Shown in pieces: positions 36,302 through 46,978 of a DNA stretch of 64,000 nucleotides. The notes under the pieces were generated by a model. It searched no databases, was not told the DNA's origin, and saw only the letters and a list, made by a program, of their open reading frames with translations. Source of the stretch: Zantedeschia hybrid cultivar (taxonomy: Eukaryota > Streptophyta > Magnoliopsida > Alismatales > Araceae); assembly GCA_030544215.1 (NCBI GenBank), contig JARZZO010000016.1, positions 61,731,501 to 61,795,500 of the forward strand, written 5' to 3'. The translations under genes and the position numbers were made by a program. Numbering within the stretch: position 1 is the stretch's first letter; each line of letters begins with the position of its first letter.

Positions 36302-37694
36302 TAGTCCATTAACATGGCCACCACAAACTCCAGCATGAGCTCCTTACATAACCTTCCAAAGCTCATCTTCGTCTAGACATCTCAGAAGAACTCCATCAAA
36401 ACCTCTTTTGTATAGTGATCCCCCAACTAGAGTGTATCGTTGAGCAACTCTCATGATAGCCATTTTCTCCTCGGTTGTGGCTTCTTCAGGATACGATTGA
36501 TCTTCACAATATTTGGCAATTTCATAGTATCATGGCTTCTGTTCATCATCCATCTCTTCTAACAGCTCCATCAACATGATTTTTCTTTTTTCCACGATAT
36601 CTCCATCTCTGACTTTCTTCAACAGTTTCTCCTTAGTTCTAAGAAATGAAGGGTCTTTCACGGCGGGTGAAAGACGCCTATGAACTATGATTGATTCAGA
36701 TTGCCTGCTGATTGGAAAATCAAGAGAAGATGCAAGTGAGGCTAGAGCGTCAGCTAAGATGTTCTGATTTCTAGGGACATGGCCGAAGATCAATTTGGTG
36801 AAAAGCTTTGAATAAGCAGAAGTAAGTTCTTGATAAGGCTTGAGTTTGAGATCAAGGGTTCGATACTTGGTTAACACTTGGCGAAGAATCAATTGGCTAT
36901 CACCCACAATCCTGAGTTTGGTAGCACCATGGGAATGAGCAGCCTCGAGGCCAGCAAGGAGTGCCTCGTATTCAACTATATTGTTGGTGACTGGAAAGTC
37001 AAGCTGAAAGGCTTGTGGAATGGTGATACCTTCGGGTGATAACAGAACAATGCCAATACCCTTTCCATGGAAATTCAGAGCTCCGTCAAAATACAGAGTC
37101 CACATATCATCTCTGATTTGGTCTATGGACATCAGTTCCTCATCCGGAAACTCCGATTGGACTGGATCAAAACGAGGAAGGGGGTGATGAGCGAGATGTT
37201 CCGCTATGGCATAACCCTTGATCGCTTTCTGCTGAATGTAAGTGATATCGAATTGAGATAGAAAGCTTTGCCATCGCGCTAACCTATCAGTAAGAACAAA
37301 TTTCTCCAGATGGAATTTGATCGGATTCATCCTAGCGATGAGATGGACTTCATGGGCCAGAAAATAATACTTCAATTTCTGAACAACCCAAACCAATGCT
37401 GCGCATGTTTTCTCCATCACTGTATATCTCTGTTCAGCGGGGTTGAGAAGTTTAGAGAGATAGTAGGCTGCCCTCTCCTTTCCTTCTTCGTCCTCTTGTG
37501 CTAGGACAGCCCCCACTACATCATCCAGGACAGAAATGTAAAATATCAATGGTTTTCCTGGAGATGGTGGTCTCAAAATAGGAGGACTTGCTAAATAATT
37601 CTTTAATCCATCTAATGACTCCTGACACTTATCGTCCCAATCGAATTTGACTCCCGGCTTAGTAAGCTCGTAGAACGGCTTACACCTTTGTGAG
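36302..37694 (-). pseudogene. RNase H domains and integrase N-terminus of element II (broken)
   Basis: RT-linked RNase H (IFYISVLDDVVGAVLAQEDE, starting near 37560) is followed by archaeal-type RNase H with Asp in LYFDGALNFHGKGIGIVL, Glu in IVEYEALLAGLEAA and Asp in LRIVGDSQLILRQV. The open frame 37576-36530 ends at a TGA where a Trp codon is expected. A further stop lies near 36350, before HAGVCGGHVNG of the integrase zinc domain. The upstream end is cut by a solo LTR. Confidence 0.9.
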
Positions 37695-39004
37695 TGTGAG
37701 TGCTTAAAATGAACGTGTGATTATCATGAAAAATCTATGTTGTTTAAGTGCAAAATAAGCCTATTAAAAAGAAACTAAGTGAAGTGATCGCCAGAAACTT
37801 TTGACTTAAAAGTTCCAAAAGAAAGAGTTTGATTGCCTACCTATTTGAACGTGGGAGATGTTGAGCTCTTGATTCCCCTTCTTCAGCCGGCTGAAGAAAG
37901 AGAGCCCTTTCTTGTCTTTATTCTTGCTTTGATTGCTGTTGGGTTTCGAGGATCGTCCAGAATCCCTGTTGCTTTGCTTGTTGATTTCCTCCCCTTGATT
38001 CTTTGCAAGAAAATAGAAAGAGAAATGAAGAAACAATGAGAACTTAAGCAAAAGCAGTATCCATTCTAAACAGAGTTTTAAACATGCAACTAAACAGAAA
38101 ACTCACTTGTTGGGATGGTCTTTGAAACCCCTTTAAATTGGTTTTGAAAATAATGTTAGTGTTGTGTGTGTTACATGGAGTGATGTGAAGAATGCAAGAT
38201 TAATGAGAATGTGAAAAGAATGTAGAAATGAATTGAAAAACTTATGCCGAATGGAGGAAGAAGATCTTGAATGGATGTCGACAACACTTCGATTCCTCAG
38301 CGTTTGGACGTTGCTGCTTTGATTCCTTCTTCAATTCCAACTCAACTTCTCACTCTCTAATTCTCTCTTTTTTTTTAAAATCTAACTCCAACTTTTTTAA
38401 CTCTTTCAAAAGGTTGAGTATTTATAGACTTCCTGGCATCCGTAGATTTACATGAAAAAATCTCAAGATTTATCCATCTTAACCAACAGATAAATACAGA
38501 TTAATTCATCTTTATCTGTAATTATCTAAAACGCGTCGACCATGGTAGACGCCTTTCAGATTGATTAAGATAAAGATAAATATCCCGGAAAATTCAGCTT
38601 TATCTGTAATTAGCTAAAAAGCGTCGACTCATGTAGACGCCTTTTACACTAATTAAGATAAGGATAAACATCCGGAGAGAGACAGAAAGCAATTAGGAAA
38701 CCTAAAACGCGTCATTGTTGGCAGACGCCTTTTAGCTAATTAATTAAAATTCAAATTTAAATGTTAAAATAAGAATAAACTCTAAATGACGTCCACACAG
38801 GTCCACGTCTTTTTAGACTTCTTCATATTTTAACCAAAATTTGAGTTAAAATCAATTTAATTAATTAACTTAAACATGTCTGTTTGACCCGACACTCAAA
38901 AAGATCAATAAAAATTAGTCAATGATTAAATATTAGACCATTATGAGGCATTATTATATGATATGAAATTTACTCGAAATGATGTCAAAATTAGCGTGTC
39001 TACA
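37695..39004 (-). mobile_element. Solo LTR of the element II family, inserted in element II pol
   Basis: 1310 bp, same ends and sequence as the 3' LTR of element II. A perfect 5-bp duplication, gtgag, flanks it (37690-37694 and 39005-39009). Removing the LTR and one gtgag rejoins RT and RNase H in frame, so it is a separate later insertion that recombined to a single LTR. Confidence 0.93.
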
Positions 39005-40929
39005 GTGAGTGCTGGGAGATAAAACGGCGAATAAATTGCAACCTCCCGATTAATCCTCTTAACTCCTTTAAGTTCTTGGGAGGTGGCATCTTTCTGATAG
39101 CCTTCGCCTTGTTGGGATCGATCTCAATTCCCCGTTTACTGACAATGAATCCAAGTAATTTTCCTGAAGATACCCCGAATACACATTTCTTGGGGTTCAT
39201 CTTTAATTGATATTCCTTTGATCTCTCTAATACTCTTGCCAAAACTTTGGCATGTTCATCCTTTGTCTTAGATTTAACCAACAAGTCATCCACATACACT
39301 TCCAGATCTATATGCATCATGTCGTGAAATATTGCCATCATAGCCCTCTGATAAGTGGCTCCAACATTCTTTAATCCAAATGGCATGACGACATAGCAGT
39401 ATGTTCTCCAAGGTGTAGTGAATGATGTCTTTTCCTGATCTTCTTCTGCTAACTTGATCTGATTGTATCCTGAAAATCCATCCATAAACGATAAAGTCTC
39501 ATAGCCAGCAGTGTTATCAATGAGTACATCAATATGGGGCAATGGAAAATTATCTTTAGGACACGCCCGGTTTAAATCTCGGAAGTCAATGCAAATCCTG
39601 ATCTTCCCATCCTTCTTCATAACCGGGACTATGTTGGCCACCCATTGTGGATAGAGGACAACTCTAATAAATTTGGCTTTATGTAATTTGTCGACCTCTT
39701 CCTTCATTTTTAAAGCCATTTGCGGGTGGAATCGTCTTAACTTCTGCTTGACTGGGTTAGCTCCATCTTTCAATGTCAATCTGTGTTCCACTAATGACGA
39801 GTCTAACCCCGACATATCTTCATAACTCCAGGTGAAAGTGTCCTTATAGTACTTAAGAACTTGTACCATTGCCTTCTCATCTTCTACAGAAAGATTCTTG
39901 CTGACGATGACAACCTTAGGTTCGTCTTCAGTCCCTAAATTGATTTCTTTGGTGGGCTCTTCTACGGCAGCTGAAGGTTTATCGAATCTCTTTACTCCAC
40001 TGGCATATGCCTCAGCTGCGTCCTCGTCATCTTCTTCATCTTCAATAATGGGGTCTTTTTCATGTATCAACTCATACACCCCATATCCATCATTGACTAA
40101 TTCATCGTCCATACAGTCTTCTGGCATCTGAATGGGATTTTCCAATAACTGAGGGATTAAAGAGCAAGAAAAGCATCTATTAGCTAAGTTCTGAAGGTAT
40201 CTATCTGGAATTCGTCTACCCTTAGACTTTCTAAACTTCATAACCTGATTAACTTGCCTAGAACTAGACTTCCTAACTTCACTAAACTCCTTATTCTGAC
40301 CTAATGAAGATGAAGCAGAATGAAAATCATGGGATACAGATGGAAATACAGGAGAATCCTCTCGAGGGGAGGGGCAGAGTAGATTTAGAAGAGAATCTTG
40401 ACCGAAAGATCCGCACGATGGGGTGTAATCGGCCAAGTAAGAGGTTTCCTCAATGAGGATCTGAGACGAATTTGTTGTCAAATTGGCATTTTTTTTGGAC
40501 AATAGAGGAGTTAAGCATAAAACATGAATGAACATGAATAGAAGGAGAATTAGATGGAGGAAGTGGCACCAAGGCCAAAGGATTAGGGGGATCATACATC
40601 AGTATGTCCCAGATTAAATAATACATCCTCTCTAGATCGAGAGGAGGTGGTGGAATGAGGTCCCGTGGGGACAGAGAAATCATAACGGGCGGGGCCCGTG
40701 AAATATCTTCAATAATGACCTGCGACCAAGTCGGGGTCAGGAGCAAAGTGCGAAACAAGGTGTGGAGCATGAAAACATGAGAAGGATATGTCCCCTTCCA
40801 GAGCAGATCTGTGGTGTAACCATCTTCATAGGGGTCATCTGGCTCCCCTTCATCAGTTTCTTCCGACAGCAGTATCCTCTTGTCGAAAATAGCATCGGGA
40901 CCTTCGATCAGCTCATCGATCTGGGGCGG
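39005..40929 (-). pseudogene. Reverse transcriptase of element II with upstream linker
   Basis: The frame 40595-39009 has an acidic linker, then RT: VPVMKKDGKIRICIDFRDLN, FMDGFSGYNQIKL, VMPFGLKNVGATYQRAM and the catalytic EVYVDDLLVKSK, then GFIVSKRGIEIDPNKAKAI. It is broken after RRFISQHS by the solo LTR. From 40596 to 40929 the linker to the G-patch region has stops and shifts of frame. Confidence 0.92.
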
Positions 40930-41514
40930 TCACTTGGGTTCTGCAGGATTTAGAAACAGTCTGTTCAGTGCGATGTAGAGGTCTCTTAGATCAAACCACC
41001 TGTACCATTCACATTTAAGATCTTGGAATTTTCTCCTCTTCATAGGCCGTAGAGCCTCCAAGGACTGGTACGTGAGTAGTTCTGAGCAGTGTCTGGCCAA
41101 GTCTCTCCCATATATATCGTGGAGGTCAAAACATGAAGTAATGACCACCGTGTTGTCATGGCTTATTATGGGCCCCTTTACAAAATGAGTATACAGGGTC
41201 CATGTCAGGGGATCCCGACCTTCCTGGTATGGTGTAGACATGGCCTCCCAGACTTTCTGGCCGCCTTCATTCTTTGCTTGCTGAACCATGTCTTGTTTCA
41301 TTTTTCTCGGCCTATAGCCCAGGCCACTTCCAGGTGCTCCTCGGTGATCTTTGACGGGAGTGGTCCTGCCTTGTAATTGTGTGCCCAGACCTCTTCCAGG
41401 CTGATAGCCATTCTTCATCATTATTCTCCATCCTGGGGTACTCATGCACTTCCCCCTTTTTATGGCGTTTAATGGATAAGGAGAAATAGTGGCAGTTTTC
41501 AGAGGGTCAGCCAC
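40930..41514 (-). pseudogene. G-patch domain region of element II polyprotein
   Basis: A 194-residue open stretch with a G-patch: NGYQPGRGLGTQLQGRTTPV then GAPGSGLGY (about residues 33-67). G-patches bind nucleic acid or helicases and follow the protease in betaretroviruses; here the domain also lies between protease and RT. The rest (TWTLYTHFVKGPII..., CSELLTYQSLEALRPMKRRK) is conserved-looking but of unknown function. Confidence 0.8.
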
Positions 41515-41526
41515 TGGATGGTAAAC

Positions 41527-42204
41527 CTATAACACCGACAGAAAAGGTTGTCGGCCAGGTGAAGAAATGGGTTTGACATTCAAAGAGTGAGCAGTAGTAA
41601 GGATCGGCATGCTCGTAACCTTAACGATTCGTCCTTTAAAGGGGAATTCGAGGCATTGATGATTCGTGGAGGGAATCGCCTCAAGAGTTTTTATGTAAGG
41701 ACGACCCAAAATGACGTTTAAAGAAGGGTCAATTTCCAGAATGTGAAACTCGACCTCAGCATGACTTACAGGGCCTACCTCTACTTTCAAATAAACCATT
41801 CCCAGAGGGGAACGGGTGGAGTTATCATATGCTGTAACGGAGATGGGGCTAGGCAGCCATTTTTCCTTGGGCACACCACACAGTTCCTGGGTCTTCGGAG
41901 GTAAGACATTGATCGGAGCCCCGGTGTCAACCAAACATGCATCTACGGCCTTTTTGCAGATGTTGACCGTAATGCTCAGAGCCATGCTTCTGGCTGCTGG
42001 TGGTGCTAGTTCCGATGTATGAAACGTAATGGAGGGCTGATCCCCCTGAGGAACTAATAGTGCTGCAATCTTTTCCACCGGCACGTCCTCGTTGACCATC
42101 ACCTTCTGCAAATATTCCATCAGAGCTTCTTGGTGACTCTTCGATCTTTTGATCAGTTCAAGCACGGAGATCCGTGCCGGTGTTCGGTCCAGATGTTTCA
42201 ACAA
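41527..42204 (-). pseudogene. Aspartic protease of element II
   Basis: A retropepsin-like fold: AVDACLVDTGAPINVLPPKT (catalytic Asp in DTGA), a flap-like YDNSTRSPLGMVYLKVEVG, and ILGRPYIKTLEAIPST in place of the usual ILGR(P)W block. It follows gag closely, with a frame break at 42205-42255. Confidence 0.9.
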
Positions 42205-42255
42205 ATCATACTGAGTGCCTGGTGCACTCTCTTCATTGTGTGCTTCCTCTGTCGG

Positions 42256-45019
42256 CTATGATGGGCCGTCTCTAACTGTTGACTGAGGAAAGACTTTGTT
42301 GAAAATCCTACCACTCCGGAGCGCATGTTCCTCAGCCGTGGAAGGTCCGAGTGATACTTTGAGTACCGCAGGATTAGATGGTGCGGATGGGGTGGAGTGT
42401 TGATTTGTAAGTGATGGCGTGGGGTTAGGTGGTGGCGGCGTGGTGCGGATTAAAGGTCTAGACGGTTGGATGGTGGATGAAGTGGGGAATGGTACGCGTA
42501 GTAGTGGTCTGGACGGTTGGATGGTATCTGGGTAAGCGGTAGTGGTAGCGGGCGAAGTAGGGAATGGTACGCGTAGTAGTGGTCTGGATGGTAGGAGGGG
42601 TGCGTAATTGGTTTGCGGGGGGTTATTTAGTGGAGGTGTAGTGGCGTGGGGCGTAATGGGTTTGAGGAAAGCGGGTGGTGGTAATGGGTTAGCGGGTGCG
42701 GGTGAGTGATATGCGGGTGTTGGTATAGGGGTAATGGTAATGGGCTGTGGTCTGGGTATATCGATGGTACGGCGTGGTGGTTGTTCTGCGATACTCGGAA
42801 CATGACCCGTCGAATAAATAGAGGAAGATTCCTCTATTCTCCACTGTTGCCCACGGTCAGCCTCAGACCGGCTGCTTGTCAGAATAGGGGCAACTTGGTT
42901 TTGGTGCTCTGGGAGTGGATTCTGCAGTATGCCCATATTCGGTGGTGGTGCTGCTTGTGCTGGTGCTCTCGCTTGTTGCTGTTGCTGCTGCTGTGGTGGT
43001 CTTCTTGCTTTTAAGGTTGATATGTATTTTTTCATTTCTTCCCAGTCTATGCCGCCCTGCTCGTTGATATCATGAATGTAATCTCTAAATTGGAAGCATG
43101 TGTCAATAGTATGCCCAGGTTGCCTATGGAAATAGCAATACCTAGACGTGTCGGCATTCTGAGGCCAAACTGTCTTTTCTCTTGGCAGGACTAAGGCATT
43201 AGCTGCCATTAGGGCACTGAAAATGTCTGCCAAAGATTCTGGGAGGACTCGGTATTCTGCCCTCTTTGGGCCTGGAGGTCTTCTCTGCTGGTTGTAGTCA
43301 GCAGGAGGAGGGACATTATGATACGCCGGTGGTGCGCGCGGCTGATACTGCTGTTGTTGCTGGTACTGCTGTTGTTGTGGCTGCTGGTACTGTAATTGCC
43401 GTTGCGGCGGCTGCTGTGGCTGTTGTTGTTGTTGTTGCTGGTTCGGCTGCTGGGTCCGCTGATATTGGGGCTGCTGATACTGAGGGTTCGGGTGCTGCCT
43501 GTACCCCTGCTGGTTCGGCTGCGGTGGCCTCTGGTACTGCTGCTGACTCCTCACAAACTGGGGCGAATTGTTGTTCATGCTGCTGACTTGCTCATGAGAG
43601 AGCGTGCCCTCAGTAGTTGGACCTGTGCTGGGAGAATTCGGCACTGCAGGCTTCCGAGGTGGAGGCCTGCTAGGTCTGTGAGGATCAAAGACGCTAGAGA
43701 ACGTAGCTTCCTTGAAGGCATTCTGACAGTACCGTGCTCTTTCATAGAGCTCTGCCATGCTGGTCAGATTGTTCAGGGAGAGGACTGGTTTGAACTGGAG
43801 CATGGCATTAGAAATCAGCATCTTCACTTGCTCCGACTCGGACAAGTGATCTTTCACTTTCTCGGCCAAGCCTCGCCATCTGTCGGCAAAACTGACGAAC
43901 TCCTCATCGGGTTTCATCTTCTCCGCTATCAGGTCAGTGATGGACAGGGAGGGGGCAACTCTGTCCTGGTATCATTGAATGAATTTTCGGAAAACGATAC
44001 CATAGTCCTCTACTTCGGAGGGTTCCAAGGAAAAGAACCACTCGAGGGCTGGTCCCTCTAAAGATCTCCTGAACAAAAAGGCCAACGACCTCTTGTCGTT
44101 TTGCCAGAAGGATGATTCGTACATGAACTCCTTCAAGTGGGTGAAGGGGTTACCAGTACCGTTGTACTTCCGGTACACCGGAGGGTGGCAGGTGGAACAC
44201 TGGCAGGCTTGGTAAATTGATCTCCGGTGCAGCTTTGACCCCCATCATCTTCTGGAGGTTGTTGAATTGTTCGTCCATGCGCTCCATTTTAGCCGGCAAC
44301 GCTTGCTTTGTCAGATCAGCCTGGGGAGGAGGAGGAGGTGGAGGTACTTGATAGGCCTGTTGCCTAGAGTACGTCGGACAAGGAGGACAGTAAAGAGGAG
44401 GTCCGGCAGATCTTCCGCCATGCCCGAGAGCATTTTGGTAAGCGGGCGTCAGCGGTCTGGCCGGTTGCCTGGAAGATGAAAGTTGCGGCCCAGCTGGCCG
44501 AGAAGTTATATGGAGGACTTCCATGGCCTGATGAATGTAAGGAGGATGATGAGGAGGTTGCTGAGGGATGGTAGGGGGAACCGCAGGGTTCGGCTCGGCA
44601 GGCTGCATGGGTGCCTTCCCCTTCAGAATAGACTGGATCGCCTCGAACTGCTGAGGATCCAGGCGGGAGGCAAGAACTCCCAAAGCGTTTACAAGATTCG
44701 AAGGATCAGAAGACGAGGGATCATTCTGATTCATGTCTCCCTTGAAAATAGGATCGGGAATCCCATACTCATGCGGGGGAGGATCAGAATATTGATCATG
44801 AGGATGAAAAAGAGGGGTTCGGACATTCCCATCATGTCGAACTGGAACAAGGACAGAATTACGAGAGGCATCAGCATCTCTCCCACTCTCAAAATTGTAA
44901 TTGGAATCGCGAGGGGCATTAGCATCTCCCTCGTAGTTGATCATGGCATCTAGAGCCACGCTCAAGTCCCTGCCGGATCGGAGCATCATGATATTAGATT
45001 CTTTTTCAAGGATTGGCAA
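42256..45019 (-). pseudogene. Gag of element II (broken)
   Basis: Starts at 45019 (MPILEKESNIMMLRSGRDLS). The gag core (NGTGNPFTHLKEFMYESSFW, ALEWFFSLEPSEV, FADRWRGLAEKV) lies at about 44170-43690 after a one-base shift near 44165, with a TGA at 43974. A Gln/Pro-rich stretch (about 43560-43270) precedes a knuckle, CYFHRQPGHTIDTC, of CX2HX4HX4C type. A long proline-rich tail runs to 42256. Capsid and RNA binding are the expected roles. Confidence 0.9.
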
Positions 45020-45860
45020 ACAAGTTGTACAGAGATTTAAACAAACAAGTGGATGTTTAGCGTGATTTTAGGATTCCTTGTTGAGTTATTTGGATTTAAT
45101 TAAACCGCAAATTCGCTCAAGGGATGGGATCCTAGTTTCAATTCAAAGTCCACCGTTATATTCTATGGCTTTCTCTCACAACGTTTATGGAATCTAACCG
45201 TGACTTTAACTGGTACAACCAGCCCGATGATCAAGGAGGAGTACCTTGATTTTGGGGACTTACGTAGGCCTTAACGCCAACTACTCTAGTCTGATCGAGG
45301 GACCGACCCAATCAGAGAGAGCTGATGACGTCAAGAAGAGTGTTCCTAAGAAAAGGAGAGTGTTAGCCTCAATGCGTATGACCTGTAGCCTGGATGGCCT
45401 CTAATACTTGATACATAATGGGTAATTAGCACACAGATCACAAAAATCTGAGAACTGAAGAAAAGGTAAGAAACTGCCTTAATCGCGTCAATGATGGTCG
45501 ACGCCTTTCGAACAGAGCCTTAATTTTTCGCAGAAGCTCAGATTGCAGACAACAGAGGAATAAGACTGAAAGGCGTCTGGGTTAACCGATGCAGTTGAAA
45601 ACGCGTCAGTGTTCCTGGATGCTTTTCAAGTCGCAGAAGCAGTTTTATAGGAGGAATTTCTGGATTGATTCCTCCTCAAACAGGATAAAAACGATAAATA
45701 ATCAGCTCATGCAAGATTTTTTTTAGTTTCAGGTTTTAACAGGGTGATCTTATCAACTAAACAACTAAGATATCAGTCAATCACACAACATTTCATCACA
45801 AAAAACAGCTTTTCAACTAATTAACGGGGAGGGCAAGATCTTGCCGCAGGGGTGTGCACG
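45020..45860 (-). other. 5' leader of element II
   Basis: Non-coding, with gcgtc inverted repeats near 45484-45632 (for example cgcgtcaatgatggtcgacg). No PBS is visible, consistent with deletion of the LTR/PBS junction at about 45860. Confidence 0.6.
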
Positions 45861-46091
45861 TGGTCCACACAGGTCGACGTCTTTTAGACTTCTTCATATT
45901 TTAACTGAAATTTGAGTTAAAATCAATTTAATTAATTAACTTAAATATGTCTGTTTGACCCGACACTATTTAGATAATTAACTCAAAAAGATCAATAAAA
46001 ATTAACCAATGATTAAATATCAGACCATTCTGAGGCATTATTATATGATATGAAATTTACTCAAAATGATGTCAAAATTAGCGTGTCTACA
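45861..46091 (-). repeat. Truncated 5' LTR of element II
   Basis: Only the outer 231 bp of the LTR (outer U3) remain, ending gtgtctaca against the target duplication gcttc. About 1.08 kb including the promoter, R, U5 and the PBS junction is gone, so the copy cannot be transcribed from its own LTR. Confidence 0.88.
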
Positions 46092-46978
46092 GCTTCTGCT
46101 TGACCGGGGGCTGGTTGGGATCGACATGCAACCGATGCTCCGTTACCTCCGGGTCGACTCCGGGCATGTCTGCAGGAGACCAGGCGAAGACGTCGATGTT
46201 CTTTTTTAGGAACTCGACAAGTCTTTCGGCCTCAACCTTCTCTAAGCCGGAGCCTATCATAAGAGTCCGGCCTTCTCCTCCCAGAACTGAGATGGCGATA
46301 AGCTCCTCTCATGGGGATGCTTCGGCCGAAGAGTCGATTGACAGGAATTCGGCCGCAACCTTCCCTTTAATCGAAATCATATAATATTGCCGAGCTGCTT
46401 CTTGATTCCCCTCAGTTTCACTGATACCATGATTGGTATGGAATTTCAGCTTTAGATGGAAGGACGAGGGTACAACTCCGATTTCGCCGACTACCTTCGG
46501 CCAAAGATGGCGTTGTAGGCTGAATCGACCTTGACAATGGCAAAATCTGTTTCGACAGTTAACTGCCGAGGAGCTGAACCTAAAGTTACAGGGAGCCGGA
46601 CGATGCCTTCTACTCGGTAGGGCGAACCATTAAAACCGAATAGAGGCCCCCGGTGAGGCTTCATGTCAGCCTCATTTAAGCCCATCTTTGCAAAACAATC
46701 GTAAAATAATACATTTGGGGCACTTCCATTATCGACAAAAATACGATGAACATCGTAGCTATTTATCACAGCATTTACAACGAGGGCGTCGTCGTGAGGA
46801 ATCTGAATATCAGTCAGATCCTCTTGGCCGAAGGTAATGTCTTCCTGACGGGATTGCTTCGGCTCGACATCGACCGCTGCTACTGTCGCGGTGCAGAGCT
46901 GACGACGCCTCGATCCTTCTCCCGGTCCGCCGGATATCATCATAATTGACCCAGCACTAGGTCGCTGGTGCGATGTTT
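46092..46978 (-). pseudogene. Protease and start of RT region of element I
   Basis: The frame 46943-46491 holds the protease with VNAVINSYDVHRIFVDNGSA (DNGS active-site variant usual in plant Tat elements), SAPNVLFYDCFAKMG and a terminal AYNAIFGRR. The linker 46490-46097 leads towards RT and meets the element II insertion at 46096. Frameshifts and stops separate the parts. Confidence 0.9.

Larger units (their letters stand above)
31622..46091 (-). mobile_element. Element II: Ogre/Tat-like Ty3/gypsy retrotransposon nested in element I
   Basis: The ends are TGTGAGTGC... and ...GTGTCTACA, flanked by gcttc on both sides. In sense order on the minus strand: truncated 5' LTR, long leader, gag, protease, G-patch, RT, RNase H, archaeal-type RNase H, integrase, a non-coding 3' region of about 2.4 kb, and a full 3' LTR. 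About 13.2 kb remains after removing an internal solo LTR. Size, dual RNase H and long untranslated regions fit the Ogre/Tat group. Several stops inactivate it. Confidence 0.93.

Noticed and set aside
31622..46091. Endogenous pararetrovirus
   Set aside because: Integrase, paired LTRs and 5-bp target duplications show an LTR retrotransposon; no movement protein or caulimovirid layout.
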